This document shows positions 12,466-23,800 of a stretch of DNA of 64,000 bases, one piece after another. The position numbers and the translations under genes are program-made. The DNA lies in contig JADCRB010000060.1 in assembly GCA_021464245.1 (NCBI GenBank), positions 983,797 through 1,047,796 of the forward strand, written 5' to 3'. The number at the start of each line of letters is the position of its first letter. The stretch's first letter is position 1. The DNA is from Carallia brachiata. Its lineage: Eukaryota > Streptophyta > Magnoliopsida > Malpighiales > Rhizophoraceae. Under the pieces are notes generated by a model. That model was not told the origin of the DNA, made no database searches, and worked only from the letters and a program-made list of their open reading frames with translations.

Positions 12466-12530
12466 TCCACGTCATCCCGGGACACTGCCGGCCTATTTCT
12501 CCCGGTTCATGTAACCTCGCTCTTTGGTAA
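12465..12530. repeat. Possible outer end of the Ulp1 element
   Basis: A GC-rich block, CATCCCGGGACACTGCCGGC followed by TCTCCCGGTTCATGTAAC, standing in AT-rich DNA. It shares the CCCGGGAC and GCCGG words with the ends of the hairpin family at 5,060-5,232 and 784-970. It may mark the right terminus of a transposon whose left end is among those copies. No target-site duplication could be fixed. Confidence 0.3.
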
Positions 12531-12599
12531 ATAGGTTTTGTACGTCCTAGATCCAAAATCAAGGTCAAGACTGTCTTCATTCTTATTTGAGCCTTTGCC

Positions 12600-12940
12600 C
12601 TTTATGTTTTGTTTAGGCTGTTAGAAAGTTATAAAAAAAAAAAGTTGTGAAAAAAAAAATATGAAAAAATAAAATGATTTGAATTAATGAAAAAATTGTA
12701 AAAAAATAAGTAGAAAAAAATAATAATAATTTATAAGAGCAAAAGTTACGTGAAAAAAAGATTATTTGGATTGATGAGAAAGTTGTGAGAAAGAAAATGA
12801 TTAGAAAGAAAAATAAATAGTAACTTGTGAGAGAAAAAATTGTGAAAAAATAATATTATTTAGATTAATTAAAAATTGTGAAAAAGAAAAATTGTGAAAA
12901 AATAGTTAAGTAATGATAATATTTTTTAACCAAAATTTTT
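12600..12940. repeat. A-rich degenerate tandem repeat
   Basis: Repeated short units of the type AGTTGTGAAAAA, GATTATTTGGATTGATGAG and TTGTGAAAAAATA, loosely spaced over about 340 bp. They are followed by TTAACCAAAATTTTT and CAAACCAAACATACCATTAG, which resemble a MITE edge. Confidence 0.5.
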
Positions 12941-13061
12941 AAATTATTTTTTTTTTCTAATTGAAATCCACAAACCAAACATACCATTAGTCTTAGACTT
13001 GGTCCTTGTCCTTATCAGAACTCGATCTCAAATTACAAAAGAACGATCAGAAAGAAAGGGT

Positions 13062-13385
13062 TTACTGGCAAAATAGCCGAACCAAATTGCCATAAACGAA
13101 GAGGAGAGTAGTTATAAGCACAGCTGCCCAGGTGGCAACAGGGATGAAGTTGAACTGATAGACATCAAACAACACCCGTATAGCTGTTGCCACTAAAAGC
13201 ACCATTTTTTTTCTCCTCCATAGGCCTATATCTTTCAAAGTTTCTTCATCGATTATAACTTACATAACCAAAGTTACAAAATTTCTGAATTTGTACAGTT
13301 AAATTAATATTGCTAACATTTACAAAATCTCTTATAATTTGTTACCTGATGAAAATGGAGAAGAAGAATGAGATGTAGCAGACAT
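13062..13385 (-). pseudogene. 5' fragment of a reticulon-like (RTNLB) gene
   Basis: Two exons join in frame. Exon 1 (13,385-13,346) starts MSATSHSSSPFSS and ends in phase 1 at a GT donor. Exon 2 (13,231 downward, acceptor AAAG) completes an Asp codon and reads DIGLWRRKKMVLLVATAI, then VLFDVYQFNFIPVATWAAV and LLFVYGNLVRLF. This is the first hydrophobic hairpin and WRxKK entry typical of plant reticulon-like proteins, which bend ER tubules. Exon 2 reaches a possible donor (GTAAA) at 13,065, overlapping an in-frame TAA at 13,062-13,064. The remaining exons expected for a reticulon domain are not found in the 500 bp below, which is A-rich repeat and then the Ulp1 element. It is called a truncated gene; a very short functional isoform is less likely. 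Confidence 0.5.
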
Positions 13386-13499
13386 GTCAAAATCTTCAAG
13401 AAATTTGCTGATGGTGTCCAATTTAGGAACGCCAATTTACTGCTCAGCTCAAGGTTGACAAATTCTTTAAGCCGCTTTTTTTTTTTTTTAAGAAAATAA

Positions 13500-16400
13500 A
13501 AAAATAAGGATGATGTCTAATTTCTCGTCAAAGAGTATTGTGTCCGACCCAAACAGAAGTTGTTATGGTTAGCCCAAAACTAAGAACAAAGATATAAATT
13601 TAGTTTTACTATGTATGGTAGTTGTACTCCATTTTAAAATCTTAGTTAACATGTATGTTAGACATATTCTATTAAACTACAACACGCCGTGGTTTTGTTT
13701 TGGTAGTGGGACCGTCCAAGAGCCACAAAGACAAGGGTGACATCTCCTACGTTTACATGTATAAAGACACGAGGAAAGCTTAGGCTTACGTGGCAATACA
13801 AGAAATATATGTATGACTTCAAGCAGATGAAGCGGCCCCTCCAAAGATTAATCTTTTCTTTTTGTAAAGAATAATATCTATTGATGAACAAGTAATTATT
13901 TAATTAGCAATAAAAAATTAAAACTTCCATTAACCTCTTATACGTACTAATTTTGGGATGAAGATATTACATGGGATTTTCTATTCTTTGGTGATGAAAT
14001 ATAAAAATTAGAATCAATGAAAATGATTGTGTGCTCGAAATTTTTGGCTTGATTTTAATTTTTAGGGATGAGAATAAATATAGTTGATTTTATTTTTTAA
14101 TCAAAAGGAAAAACATGACTAAAAGTAAAGAACACCAAAACTCAAAATTGAAAAAAGGGAACAAAACTATGATTGAAGATTTTAATAAAATTTTGAAACT
14201 AATTTATCCAAAATAATCTAAATGTTGAAAAGAAAATTGTTATTATCTTTTTTTTTTGGTCGAAAAAAATGTTATTATCTTCACCTATTGCGAAAAGAAA
14301 AAATTCTTTGGATCGATGGGCTGAACGGATGATTTGTCTACATTATTAAGGAATGAAAACCCAAAAAGCGAAGCCCAAAACGCAAGAGGATTTCAAACTC
14401 AAACTCATATTACCAGCACTGATTAATATCAATTACCATGCCACGAGCTCTCTCTCTCTTCTCTGTCTCTTAGTTTTTTTTTTCCTATTAAAAAATCTTT
14501 TTAAGTCATAAATTATAATAAAATAATTCTTTATTTCTATAAATCTCACGGCTCTTTCTCTTTGTCAACGGACTCTCTCTCCCTTTTTCGAGGTGCAATA
14601 AACTTATCTTAATTAATAACTATGGGTCGTTCTCATAAGCTCTTAGCAATAAGTTTTTCTCATAAATTCAACCTGTTTACCAGGACAGGCTGCCGTTCAC
14701 ATGAAACTGAAAGCAATTATTTAATGAAAGGCTGCACTCTAGCAGCATTATTTTGTAGGGAGGCCAGTTCTGCCAAATTGACATCCAATTCGGCAAGCTT
14801 TTTATAATACAATATTTAATTTAAAATTTATTAATATTGAGATTTAATAGAGAAAGTTATACATGGAAATGACTTATTCGGCCCTATCAATACTTAAGTG
14901 AGAGATTTTTTTTTTAATAAGGAATTGAATAATGATATAACAGATAACTTTCGATTTCGATCCGCACATCTAATAACTCACATACCAATAATAATTTTTT
15001 TGTTAAAAAAAATTGACACTCAGTTGAAAAACTGTTATCCTGTTTTCTTTTGGCTTATTCATTTGCCTAACTCATTGTTAAACAAACCTCTTGCTAAACG
15101 TAGCAATGGTTGACCCATACAATTTTTAAAGAAGATTTATGTGGCCTATTCTATTATCTCTCGATTGTCAAACAGAACAATTTTGTTATATTTTATTTCT
15201 TTGTGGTTGCCGACTTGCACTTTGACTTGCCCAAGTGGAGGCGGGGCAGTCCATAATCAAACATCATCACTGTCATCATCAGTTGCCATAGAAAGTTAAG
15301 AGCACACTTTTGAGCGTGGCAACATCATAGTTATAATAACCATATTAGACTTACAATTACAAACGACACATCCCCAAGATGACACCCTGTTCAATATATA
15401 TATATATATATACCACTTTCCACATTGTTTGGATAATAACATGAGAGGAGCAATATTTGTGGAGAACTAAAATATATAGAAGAAAAAAAAATGGGAGGGA
15501 AGAAAATTTTCTATTATTTGGGAGAGAGTACTATGAGGAAAAAAAAAATTAAATTTTCGTTTGAAAAAGGTGGAAATTGAGAGGAAATTAATAATATGCA
15601 CTACAACTTCAATTTCTTATAATAAAATTGATGAATACTAATAAAAAGTTGAAAATTTATTCGTTAACAAATCATTTTATGAATCAAGTAATGGAGTTAA
15701 TAAGTCTGAAGAATGAATTTGGTGGACTTTTTCCCCTCTCCACAGTTCACATTTCGTCACAAGGCTTCATATATAAATACAATATATGTTTTTTGCTTTA
15801 AGGTCAAATACGTGGAAACTCCAGACATTTTTAATAAGTATTGTAATTTAATTTATGGTTTAAGAGATTAAAGTAAAAAATTATTTTATTTTGGTGTTTT
15901 CTATTTTATTAAACAGGATTTTTTTATTTTTCCCAAAAAAATTTCAAACTCGCTGAAACTTTTACATGCCAGCACTTGAATTATTGATTTTTATTTTTAA
16001 ACTAGTGCGCGTAATAATTAATTTTGTAATAGGTAGTCAAATAAATGCCTAATAAATAAAGTGCTCCATATTATTGAAGAACATAGGGACTTTTAAAATG
16101 AAATTTGAATTGCAAAAAAAAAAAAATGTTTATGAAACCGTGCTAAATTATTGGAATTTCTCGTGTATTTTACCTTTTCCGTTACCCCAAAAAAGCGAAA
16201 ACAAATTGCTCCGAAAAAAAAAGCGAAAATAAAAATGTGCAGTGGGCAGGTTTAATGTCAGCTCAATTAAATCATGGACGTGTGCACCCAGAAAATGAAT
16301 ATAGTTTTAAATTGAAATAAAAACATTTCGAATTATAACTGTGGAATGTCACAGTACATTTTTAGTGTCTGGGGGACCATCCACTCAAGGACTTTGTGCC

Positions 16401-19290
16401 CTTGAACTCTCATTCAATTCAGACGTTGAATATTAAAGAAAATTCAAAATTTTGTTTTCTTGTTTCTCGAAGGGAGTACTAATAATTATATTCATTGACA
16501 ATTATTTTTTTTTGGTTACTGATAACATATTAAATTCCACAATGGAGAAAAAAAAAGAATTTTGTTCCAAATAATTAATCGGTAGATAATTAAAATTTAG
16601 TCATTTATTTTAAAAGTCTCAAGTTCTAATAATGTAAAATTTTCAGAAAAATGAAAACTATTATTATTGTTTAATATATGATTTAATAGATTTCTTAACA
16701 AAAAAAAAATTAAAAAAAAATTTACCGTGACTATTTTCATTAAATTTCAAGGAAGCTTCTTGCCTTCATCAAACATAAACACTAATCAGAGTAATTAAAA
16801 TCAGCACCCACATGGCATCCCATGATTTCCAGCACCATTACATGCACTCAGATGCCATTGAACAACTGTTGTTGGTTGACTTTCTTTAGTTTTCGTAATT
16901 AATTACTTCTTTTTGAAATGAACTTGCGGGCCATGGCAGTGTTCCCGTTGCTGGATCTCCAAGAAAATGCCAATCCATTGCTTTGGTCATTTCCTTGCAA
17001 AGTTGGATCGTGAAAAGGAAAAAAAAAGTAGGGATGCAGACATTTTGTGCTTGATTTTTTTTGTTGGAAGAGGCATCCAATTACAACAAATTTTTACTTT
17101 TTTATAATTATATTGATAAAATATAAAATAAAAAAGTATATCTTATAATTTTTTTGTGCAAAAAGTATCAATAAGGTTACAAAAAAATCAAAGATTCATT
17201 GTAACTCCACGCCTCGTCCAAATAATCGAGCAGAATTATCTGAATCAGCACCCATGCTCTTGTGAATAAATAGTTGAATCTATAATAATTATTAATTAGT
17301 AACACAGCATATAACATATTTTAGGAAAACATCGTGGGAGAAAAAATCTTGTTTTTATCTTTTTGGTGTTTACTAATTTTACTTCTTTTTTACGTGAGTA
17401 AAATTCATTCACGATCTAATATTATACAATTTATTTTTTTATTTTAAATAGAGTTCACGCATTATTTAGAGTAAAATTATTAATAAATTATATTCACTAA
17501 AAAATATGAATCAAATTAAAATTTTCCTTTTCCTCGTTATCTTCATAATAATTTGACTATTAATAATGATAGTTATGCGTGTAAGCAAAAGGGGGTTGGT
17601 AAATTTTTCTTCCAAAGCCAAAGTTAATGGACCTTCAAGGGGGTAAAACTGTTAAAAATGAGGAGGCTCACTAAATGGAACATCACCACCAACAAAAGTG
17701 GAGTTGTCCACGCACTCAACAACTCCCTTTGCATGCAATGAAGACAACAATCACACAGACGATGCGCACGCTTGGCGATGAGAATCATCTTAATGGGACT
17801 AGGTTAAGTTAATATCAAGATCCAACACCTGCTAGATAAAAGCAAGACAACTAACAAGTGTCGAGCTAAAATGTAATGTTAGTACTCTAATACTTATAGA
17901 CTTGAAGATTACCAAGTCTCGGGTCATCAAATTCAGTCCTTATCACTTAGTTTGGCCAAAGATCAATTTTCAGGAGAGGCCGCACCATGGTCCTAATTTT
18001 AATTTCCAACGTGGTTGGAAAATAATGGTAAATTGTCAATTCTTCTAACATGGCGACCTTTTGGAGATTGCTATATGTACGATTGTAGTGGTATTTGACG
18101 CACACCCATTTGCAAAAGCAGCCGCAAAATTTGAAAATGGCGTGCCAGAAGATCTCGAACCAAATTAGAGTGTTCCACTGAACGATTCCCTGCATCCCTT
18201 CCACCAACCTTCCTTAAGCAAGCAATAGCTTTGATGAAATTTAAAAAAGTGAAACTACACAATTTAATCTTAAGTAATATAAAAATAATTTTATAATTTA
18301 TTTAATAATACTTAAAATTTTTTTTTAATTTCAATTTTTTAGTGATACATATGATGTTAATTTTATTTTGATTCTACTTAAATAATTTGAATGAGTACTT
18401 CTCAAAAAGAAATTATAATATGCCTTCTCAGAAGATAAGGACCACATTGCTGGGCTATCTCCATCAGATTCATGGAAAGGTATCACTTTTGGCCATGTAT
18501 TATGCTTGGATTATTGTTATGATGTGCAGATGATCGGTCCATGTCAAGTAACTTCGACGAATGGTCATGTACAATGATACAATACTGACAATGGTGTAAA
18601 TGAGAAGCGACTAAGTATAATTCTCAAATTGAATTATGAAATTCACGTGCCATTGAACTTTTTTTACAGAAAAAATGAGGGCTTCGATTGATCAACAAGA
18701 GCAGGAAGCCCTAATATTTTGCACATCTTAACATTGTCCAGTGTGCCATTTGATTGAGCACCGAATGAAGGAGTCGCAGAGCTTAGATAATTATAGAGTA
18801 CCCAACGACGTCCTGATTGAATTAACAAGAAAGACTGTCCCCAATCACCATATCCCGCATTTTGATCCAAAACTCGGCCCAGAAACATGCCACTGTGGGA
18901 AATCGAGTCTAAAAATTGGCGTAGTAAACTTAATAACCTTTTTCAAACCAAATTTTTAATGGATTTATGACCACACACTCACATAAAAATCCCAAAACAT
19001 ACCAAAATCAATACTCGTAAAACATTCATATACTTAATTAATGCTATGTTAATGAACATTTCAATTCAGTTTCATGTCGTTTTACCTTACCAGCTATAAC
19101 AGTCGTCGACTCATCCAATATAAATCTATTTTAGCTATTCATTTTTTCAGAAAATTCGAGATGAGGATCAACAAAGAATCACCTTAACATTCATCTCAAG
19201 AAACCAAAAAAAAAAAAAAGGAATCACCTTAACATGAATAAAACATTCATATCAAAGATTAAAAAGCGTCAATGAAAAGCATCCCCCATT
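13500..19290. other. AT-rich intergenic region
   Basis: About 5.8 kb without a supportable gene. It contains a TA microsatellite at 15,394-15,412. A likely MITE of the CACATTGTTTGGATAA type lies at about 15,420-15,750, its right edge near CCCCTCTCCACAG. There are many poly-A and poly-T runs. Short open frames at 14,622-14,807 and 16,886-17,080 have no recognisable similarity and no splice context. The segment at 17,590-18,240 is somewhat less AT-rich but also shows no recognisable product. Confidence 0.5.
18410..18960. other. Higher-complexity intergenic segment, unidentified
   Basis: Moderately GC-rich sequence with overlapping open frames on both strands (18,664-18,888 minus and 18,741-18,959 plus). 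Neither product resembles a family that can be named, and no clear splice sites or start context decide between them. It may be a decayed gene or transposon fragment. Confidence 0.25.
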
Positions 19291-19296
19291 AAAAGA

Positions 19297-19730
19297 TAGG
19301 ATAATAATTAACTATTTTAATTCTAAACTTTTATAAATTTTTTCAATTGGTCTTGAACGTTTTAATTTTTTCATTGAGTCATATATTTTTCAGATATTTT
19401 ACAATCGAGTTTTTTTCGTTAACGACTGTCAATTAAATCATTAAAAACGTGCTTTAATTAAATAAATATTAATAGAAAAGTATAAATGTGGCATCTTTTG
19501 TATTTCTTTGTTTAATATTTAAAAAAATGATTCAATTAATGTATTTAAGATTGTTTTAATTCACTTTTGTTTGATTAAAAATATATTTTAAACAATTTGA
19601 TTGGCATCTGTTGATAAAAAGGATTCGATTATAAAGAATCTATAAGGTATAAGATTCAATTGAAAAAATTAAAAGATTTAAAAATTAATTAAAAAATTAT
19701 AAAAATTTAAAATTAAATAATTATTATCCC
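19297..19730. repeat. Long fold-back (MITE-like) element
   Basis: The ends are inverted copies: GGATAATAATTAACTATTTT at the left is answered by AATAATTATTATCCC at the right. The similarity continues inward for about 120 bp (for example TTTTAATTTTTTCATTGAGTC against its inverted TCAATTGAAAAAATTAAAAG). The interior is AT-rich and non-coding. Related text recurs near 28.7, 35.3, 36.6 and 43.8 kb. Confidence 0.65.
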
Positions 19731-20031
19731 ATCAAAAAGATCTGTTGGACCTTTCAATTTTTGTTTGTTTCTTGAACAGAATTTGGAATACTCTTTTTCG
19801 CAATTTCACTTTGTCTTCAAGTTTCTCTCTTTTTTGTTTTTTTCTTTAAAAAGAAAAAAAAGAATAAAGAGACTCTAATTTGAACTCCGACTCAAACTTT
19901 TTTTTTTTTTTTGTGATCATCGACAACTCTAAACTGTTGGTGGGTTTCACATCGGCTTAATCAAGCTTATCATAAATCTAAACAGAAAGTCAGAAAACAG
20001 AAAAGGGCACACACAGCCACTGTAATCACGC

Positions 20032-20037
20032 CACGTG
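20032..20037. promoter_or_regulatory. G-box / ABRE-like element
   Basis: CACGTG in the context GCCACGTGTAA, about 800 bp upstream of the CRK start codon. This palindrome is the binding core of plant bZIP and bHLH factors. Function is inferred from motif and position only. Confidence 0.35.
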
Positions 20038-20384
20038 TAAATTCCGCTGTACTCAACTCTCACTGGACCCCACCACCACCGCGGACCCACACCGACCTCA
20101 CCAGAAAAAGCTAACGCACTGCGCTTACATCCCTTTCACCAATTTTCTAACTATAATAACAAAACTAAACTCAATTTGTCAATGCTTAACTTAATTATTT
20201 AACTAATTAGTTAATTAATTAATTACTCGGGAGTCGTCCGAATAGCCACCAGATCAAAAGGTCAGACTGCTATTAGAATCCCCATCCTCCCAATCACTCT
20301 CCTCGAACTAAATGCTCTCTTAACTGTTTTAATTAATTAATTAATTAGAGTAAACATACATATTTTAAGTATTTTTATTTTGAT

Positions 20385-20505
20385 TGAAACTATTACTAAT
20401 ATTTTTAAAATAAAATTAATAATTTTTAAAATATAAAAATAATAAGTATTTCAAAAATATCAATTATAATTTTAATCGAGACACTATTCGAAACAAAAAT
20501 ATTAG
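20385..20505. repeat. 21-bp-module hairpin element, copy H (CRK upstream)
   Basis: Left arm GAAACTATTACTAATATTTT, then AAAATAAAATTAATAATTTT, 21 bp apart; right arm TTTCAAAAATATCAATTATA, then TTTTAATCGAGAC. The arrangement and spacing match copies B, C and F at the far left of the window, though the CCGG ends are lost. It lies about 330-450 bp upstream of the CRK start codon. Confidence 0.5.
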
Positions 20506-20573
20506 AAACCCTTAATTAACTAACTAATTAATTAGTTTTTAATTATCATCTTCTTGGAGAGATTTCCATACTG

Positions 20574-20607
20574 TCTCTCTCTCTCTCTCCCTCTCTCTCT
20601 CTCTCTC
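20574..20607 (+). repeat. CT microsatellite in CRK leader
   Basis: About 16 CT units with one interruption, 230-260 bp before the CRK ATG. Pyrimidine stretches of this kind are common in plant core promoters and 5' leaders, so transcription may start nearby. No clear TATA box was assigned. Confidence 0.6.
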
Positions 20608-20834
20608 ACACAAATCCAATCACTGGAGAAACAAACAAAACCATTTTCTCCATTTCTTCCTTATTAAATTCACACAAGTTTTAATCTTGAATCTGTTATC
20701 CCCATATTGGATAGTGCATTATTCAACCTTTTGTTAAGTCAATCCGATTCTTGAAGAGCACTTTCTTTGTTTTCTTTGTTTCTTAAAAAAAAAAAAAAAA
20801 ACAAAGTTTGGTTTCCTGTTTGGGGAGGCTGACG

Positions 20835-23800
20835 ATGGGTATCTGCACATCCAAACCCTCCCCAAACCTTAGTAGGGTTTCGTCTCCGAAATCGGACGCT
20901 AGGAATGCTTCTGTCCAGGATAATGACAGCTCTATTCCGGCCAGGGATAGAGATAAACCGGATTCGAGTACGGGGAATGGAGAAGGAAACCCTAGCGGCG
21001 ACGATCAGAAGGAGAGAAGCAACGATGAAGAAGAGAGGAAAGAGTTAGAGAGAGTCAAGAAATCGCCGTTCTTCCCGTTCTACAGTCCTAGCCCGGCGCA
21101 CTACTTCTTCTCCAAGAAGTCGTCTCCGGCGAGATCTCCGGCGAGGAAGAATGCGGCGGTGGCGGCGGCCAGCGCGAACTCCACTCCGAAAAGGTTCTTC
21201 AGGCGGCCGTTCCCGCCTCCGTCCCCGGCGAAGCATATCCGGGCAGTGCTGGCGCGGCGGCAGGGATCGGTGAAGCCGAACGAGTCGGCGGCGGCGATAC
21301 CGGAAGGGAGCGAGGTGGCGGAGGCGGTTGCGGCGGGCCTCGACAAGAGCTTTGGATTCTCCAAGCATTTTGGGAACAAGTACGAGTTCGGAGACGAGGT
21401 TGGGAGAGGGCATTTTGGGTACACTCGTGCGGCCAAGTTCAAGAAGGGTGAGCTCAAAGGACAGCAGGTTGCTGTTAAAGTGATCCCCAAGGCTATGGTA
21501 ATTTCCTCGTACGTTTGATTATGGTTCAGTTCTTGACATTAATTTTGTTCGTTTTGAAGTCAACGATTCTTAATTTATCTTTATTAATTAATTCTTGATG
21601 GGATTTTTCAAGTCTTTAAGTGAATGTCCCCGACCAGTCGTACTAGAAGAACGAGATCCCAGATAGGAGGTTAGGAATTTTACGAGGTTTTGAAGTTTCC
21701 TGAATGTAAGATAAATGGTGGTGAGCAAATAAATCCAGAGATAATTGGCTGGGTGGATAGAAAGATTATATTTGAGCCAACTCTGTTACGTGTTAAGCAA
21801 TGAGTGAACATATTTGTTTTGAAGGTTAATAATTGTTTTCGATCGGTTGCATTTTAGTAAGGTAGTAAATTAGAGTTTTGCACTGCCCAAGGACACCCAA
21901 TGTGATCCCTTTTTGTATTGATTCTGTATTACAAGCCGGTTTGTTGTTTTTCTCTTTGAACTTTTCGGTAACTGGTTGCTTTAGAATTATCATAATATCT
22001 TATTGGGTTGATTCTCTTCAGAAGCAACAAAATTTGGCTCAGGTTAGCTGCATTTTATTTTATTGTGTGGATGAGTGGTTTTTGGTGCCAATATTGATGT
22101 TTGAATTCCCCTCCTGCTGTCTCAAACTTATCTATCTGGGTTCAAACTTTGAACAGAATTCTTCTGTTGTAAGAATCTGCAGGCTAAACTTGCATGATCA
22201 TGAATGCCATTCCAGTGTGTGTATTCAATCTGGATTGTGTTAGTGATTTAGTTCGCTCATTATGAGTTCGTTTCTGATGTTAGATGACCACGGCCATTGC
22301 CATCGAGGATGTGAGAAGAGAGGTCAAAATATTGAGAGCATTGACTGGGCATAACAATCTAGTTCACTTCTATGATGCATACGAAGACCATGACAATGTC
22401 TATATAGTAATGGAGTAAGTTTTAATCTCAGATTTTTCTTTGGAATACATGCTACTATAACTGCTTAGAACATAATATCTTATCTTTTGATTTTTCCATT
22501 GCCTAGCTGTTGCCTTCATTTACCTTTATGATTCATTTAAATTGTTGTTCTTCTTTCAGGTTATGTGAAGGAGGAGAACTGTTGGATAGAATACTTTCAA
22601 GGTATCTTTCTCCACTCATAGCCAGATGACTACAGCTGCATTATGTTATTCTGTCAATGCGTCTCTTTCTGAAATATCTTGCTTTACTTGGTCCTGATGA
22701 CTGAAAATGGGGATTATTGTGAAGAAGATTGTTGAGTAGGAGAAGATTGCTGATTAGGTGTAAATCACTAAACAAGGGTGATGCTCTTTGCATGCAGAGG
22801 CGGAAAATATACAGAAGAGGATGCAAAGGCTGTCTTGATACAGATACTTAATGTTGTTGCATTTTTCCATCTTCAAGGCGTGGTCCACCGGGATCTTAAA
22901 CCTGAGGTTGACTACTGTCACTGCTCTCTCTCTCTCTCTCTTCCCCCCCCCCCCCCGCGTAGCATGCACTGCAACCCCGTGTGTGGGTAAATAAATAAAC
23001 TCTAGGTGTAGCTTCTGTTGGGTGTATACTGTGTGGGAAATAGTACAGTGTTCTTACGACATGGCATTGAAAGATATTTCATTTAAAAATGTTATGAGTG
23101 TTTAATGGGCAGTCACCTAATTGAGTAATTAGGACTGGCAATTCTTCAGTGGCAGGACTTTTAGTTATGGCAAGAGGCAAAAGAAAGGGCGGAAATAAAT
23201 GATTTTGGCTGTGAACTAAGATATATCTAAACCTTTATGGTACTGTTATTGTTTGCTTTTCTGATTCCTAAGAGAAGCTTAACTTCTGGCAAAGAGAGAT
23301 TAATCTGCAATGTTCTTGTTTATCTCAGTCTAATTATGGATAAATCATTGCTTTAGCTTGACCTTAGGTCAATTTAATGAATATGACCAGGAAAAGTTCA
23401 CCGTGTTCTATAATTTATTTCTCTATGTTGGCGAATAAGTCATTTTTGTGGAGATTTCCATGATGTACACTTTCTCAGATGTTTTGACTAACTTATTGCA
23501 AGTGATATGTTCAATTTCTTTTAAGTTGTTATATTTCTTACCCAAGTTTAGCTATTTGCTGGACCAGAATTTTCTGTTCACTTCCAAGGATGAGAACTCA
23601 CAATTGAAGGCCATAGATTTTGGCTTGTCAGATTTTGTAAAGCCAGGTTTGTCTTCAGTTAATCGAAGTCTGTGCTGTTGGTTGTTTGTTTTTGTTAGCC
23701 CAACAGTCGGTTTTTTTCCCCTTAATTTGCAGATGAAAGGCTGAATGATATAGTTGGTAGCGCCTACTATGTGGCTCCTGAAGTTCTACATAGATCTTAT

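Noticed and set aside
13346..13490. An alternative longer minus-strand frame upstream of the reticulon fragment
   Set aside because: A Leu-rich frame (FLKILTCLLHLILLLHFHQ) also exists, but only the MSATSHSSS frame joins exon 2 in phase.
18664..18959. Opposite-strand overlapping frames as a gene
   Set aside because: Neither strand's product has a recognisable domain, and no splice signals favour either; left as an unidentified segment.
21045..21490. Long minus-strand open frames opposite CRK exon 1
   Set aside because: They are shadows of the GC-rich coding exon; their Arg/Ala-rich products match no family, and the plus-strand frame is a clear kinase gene.
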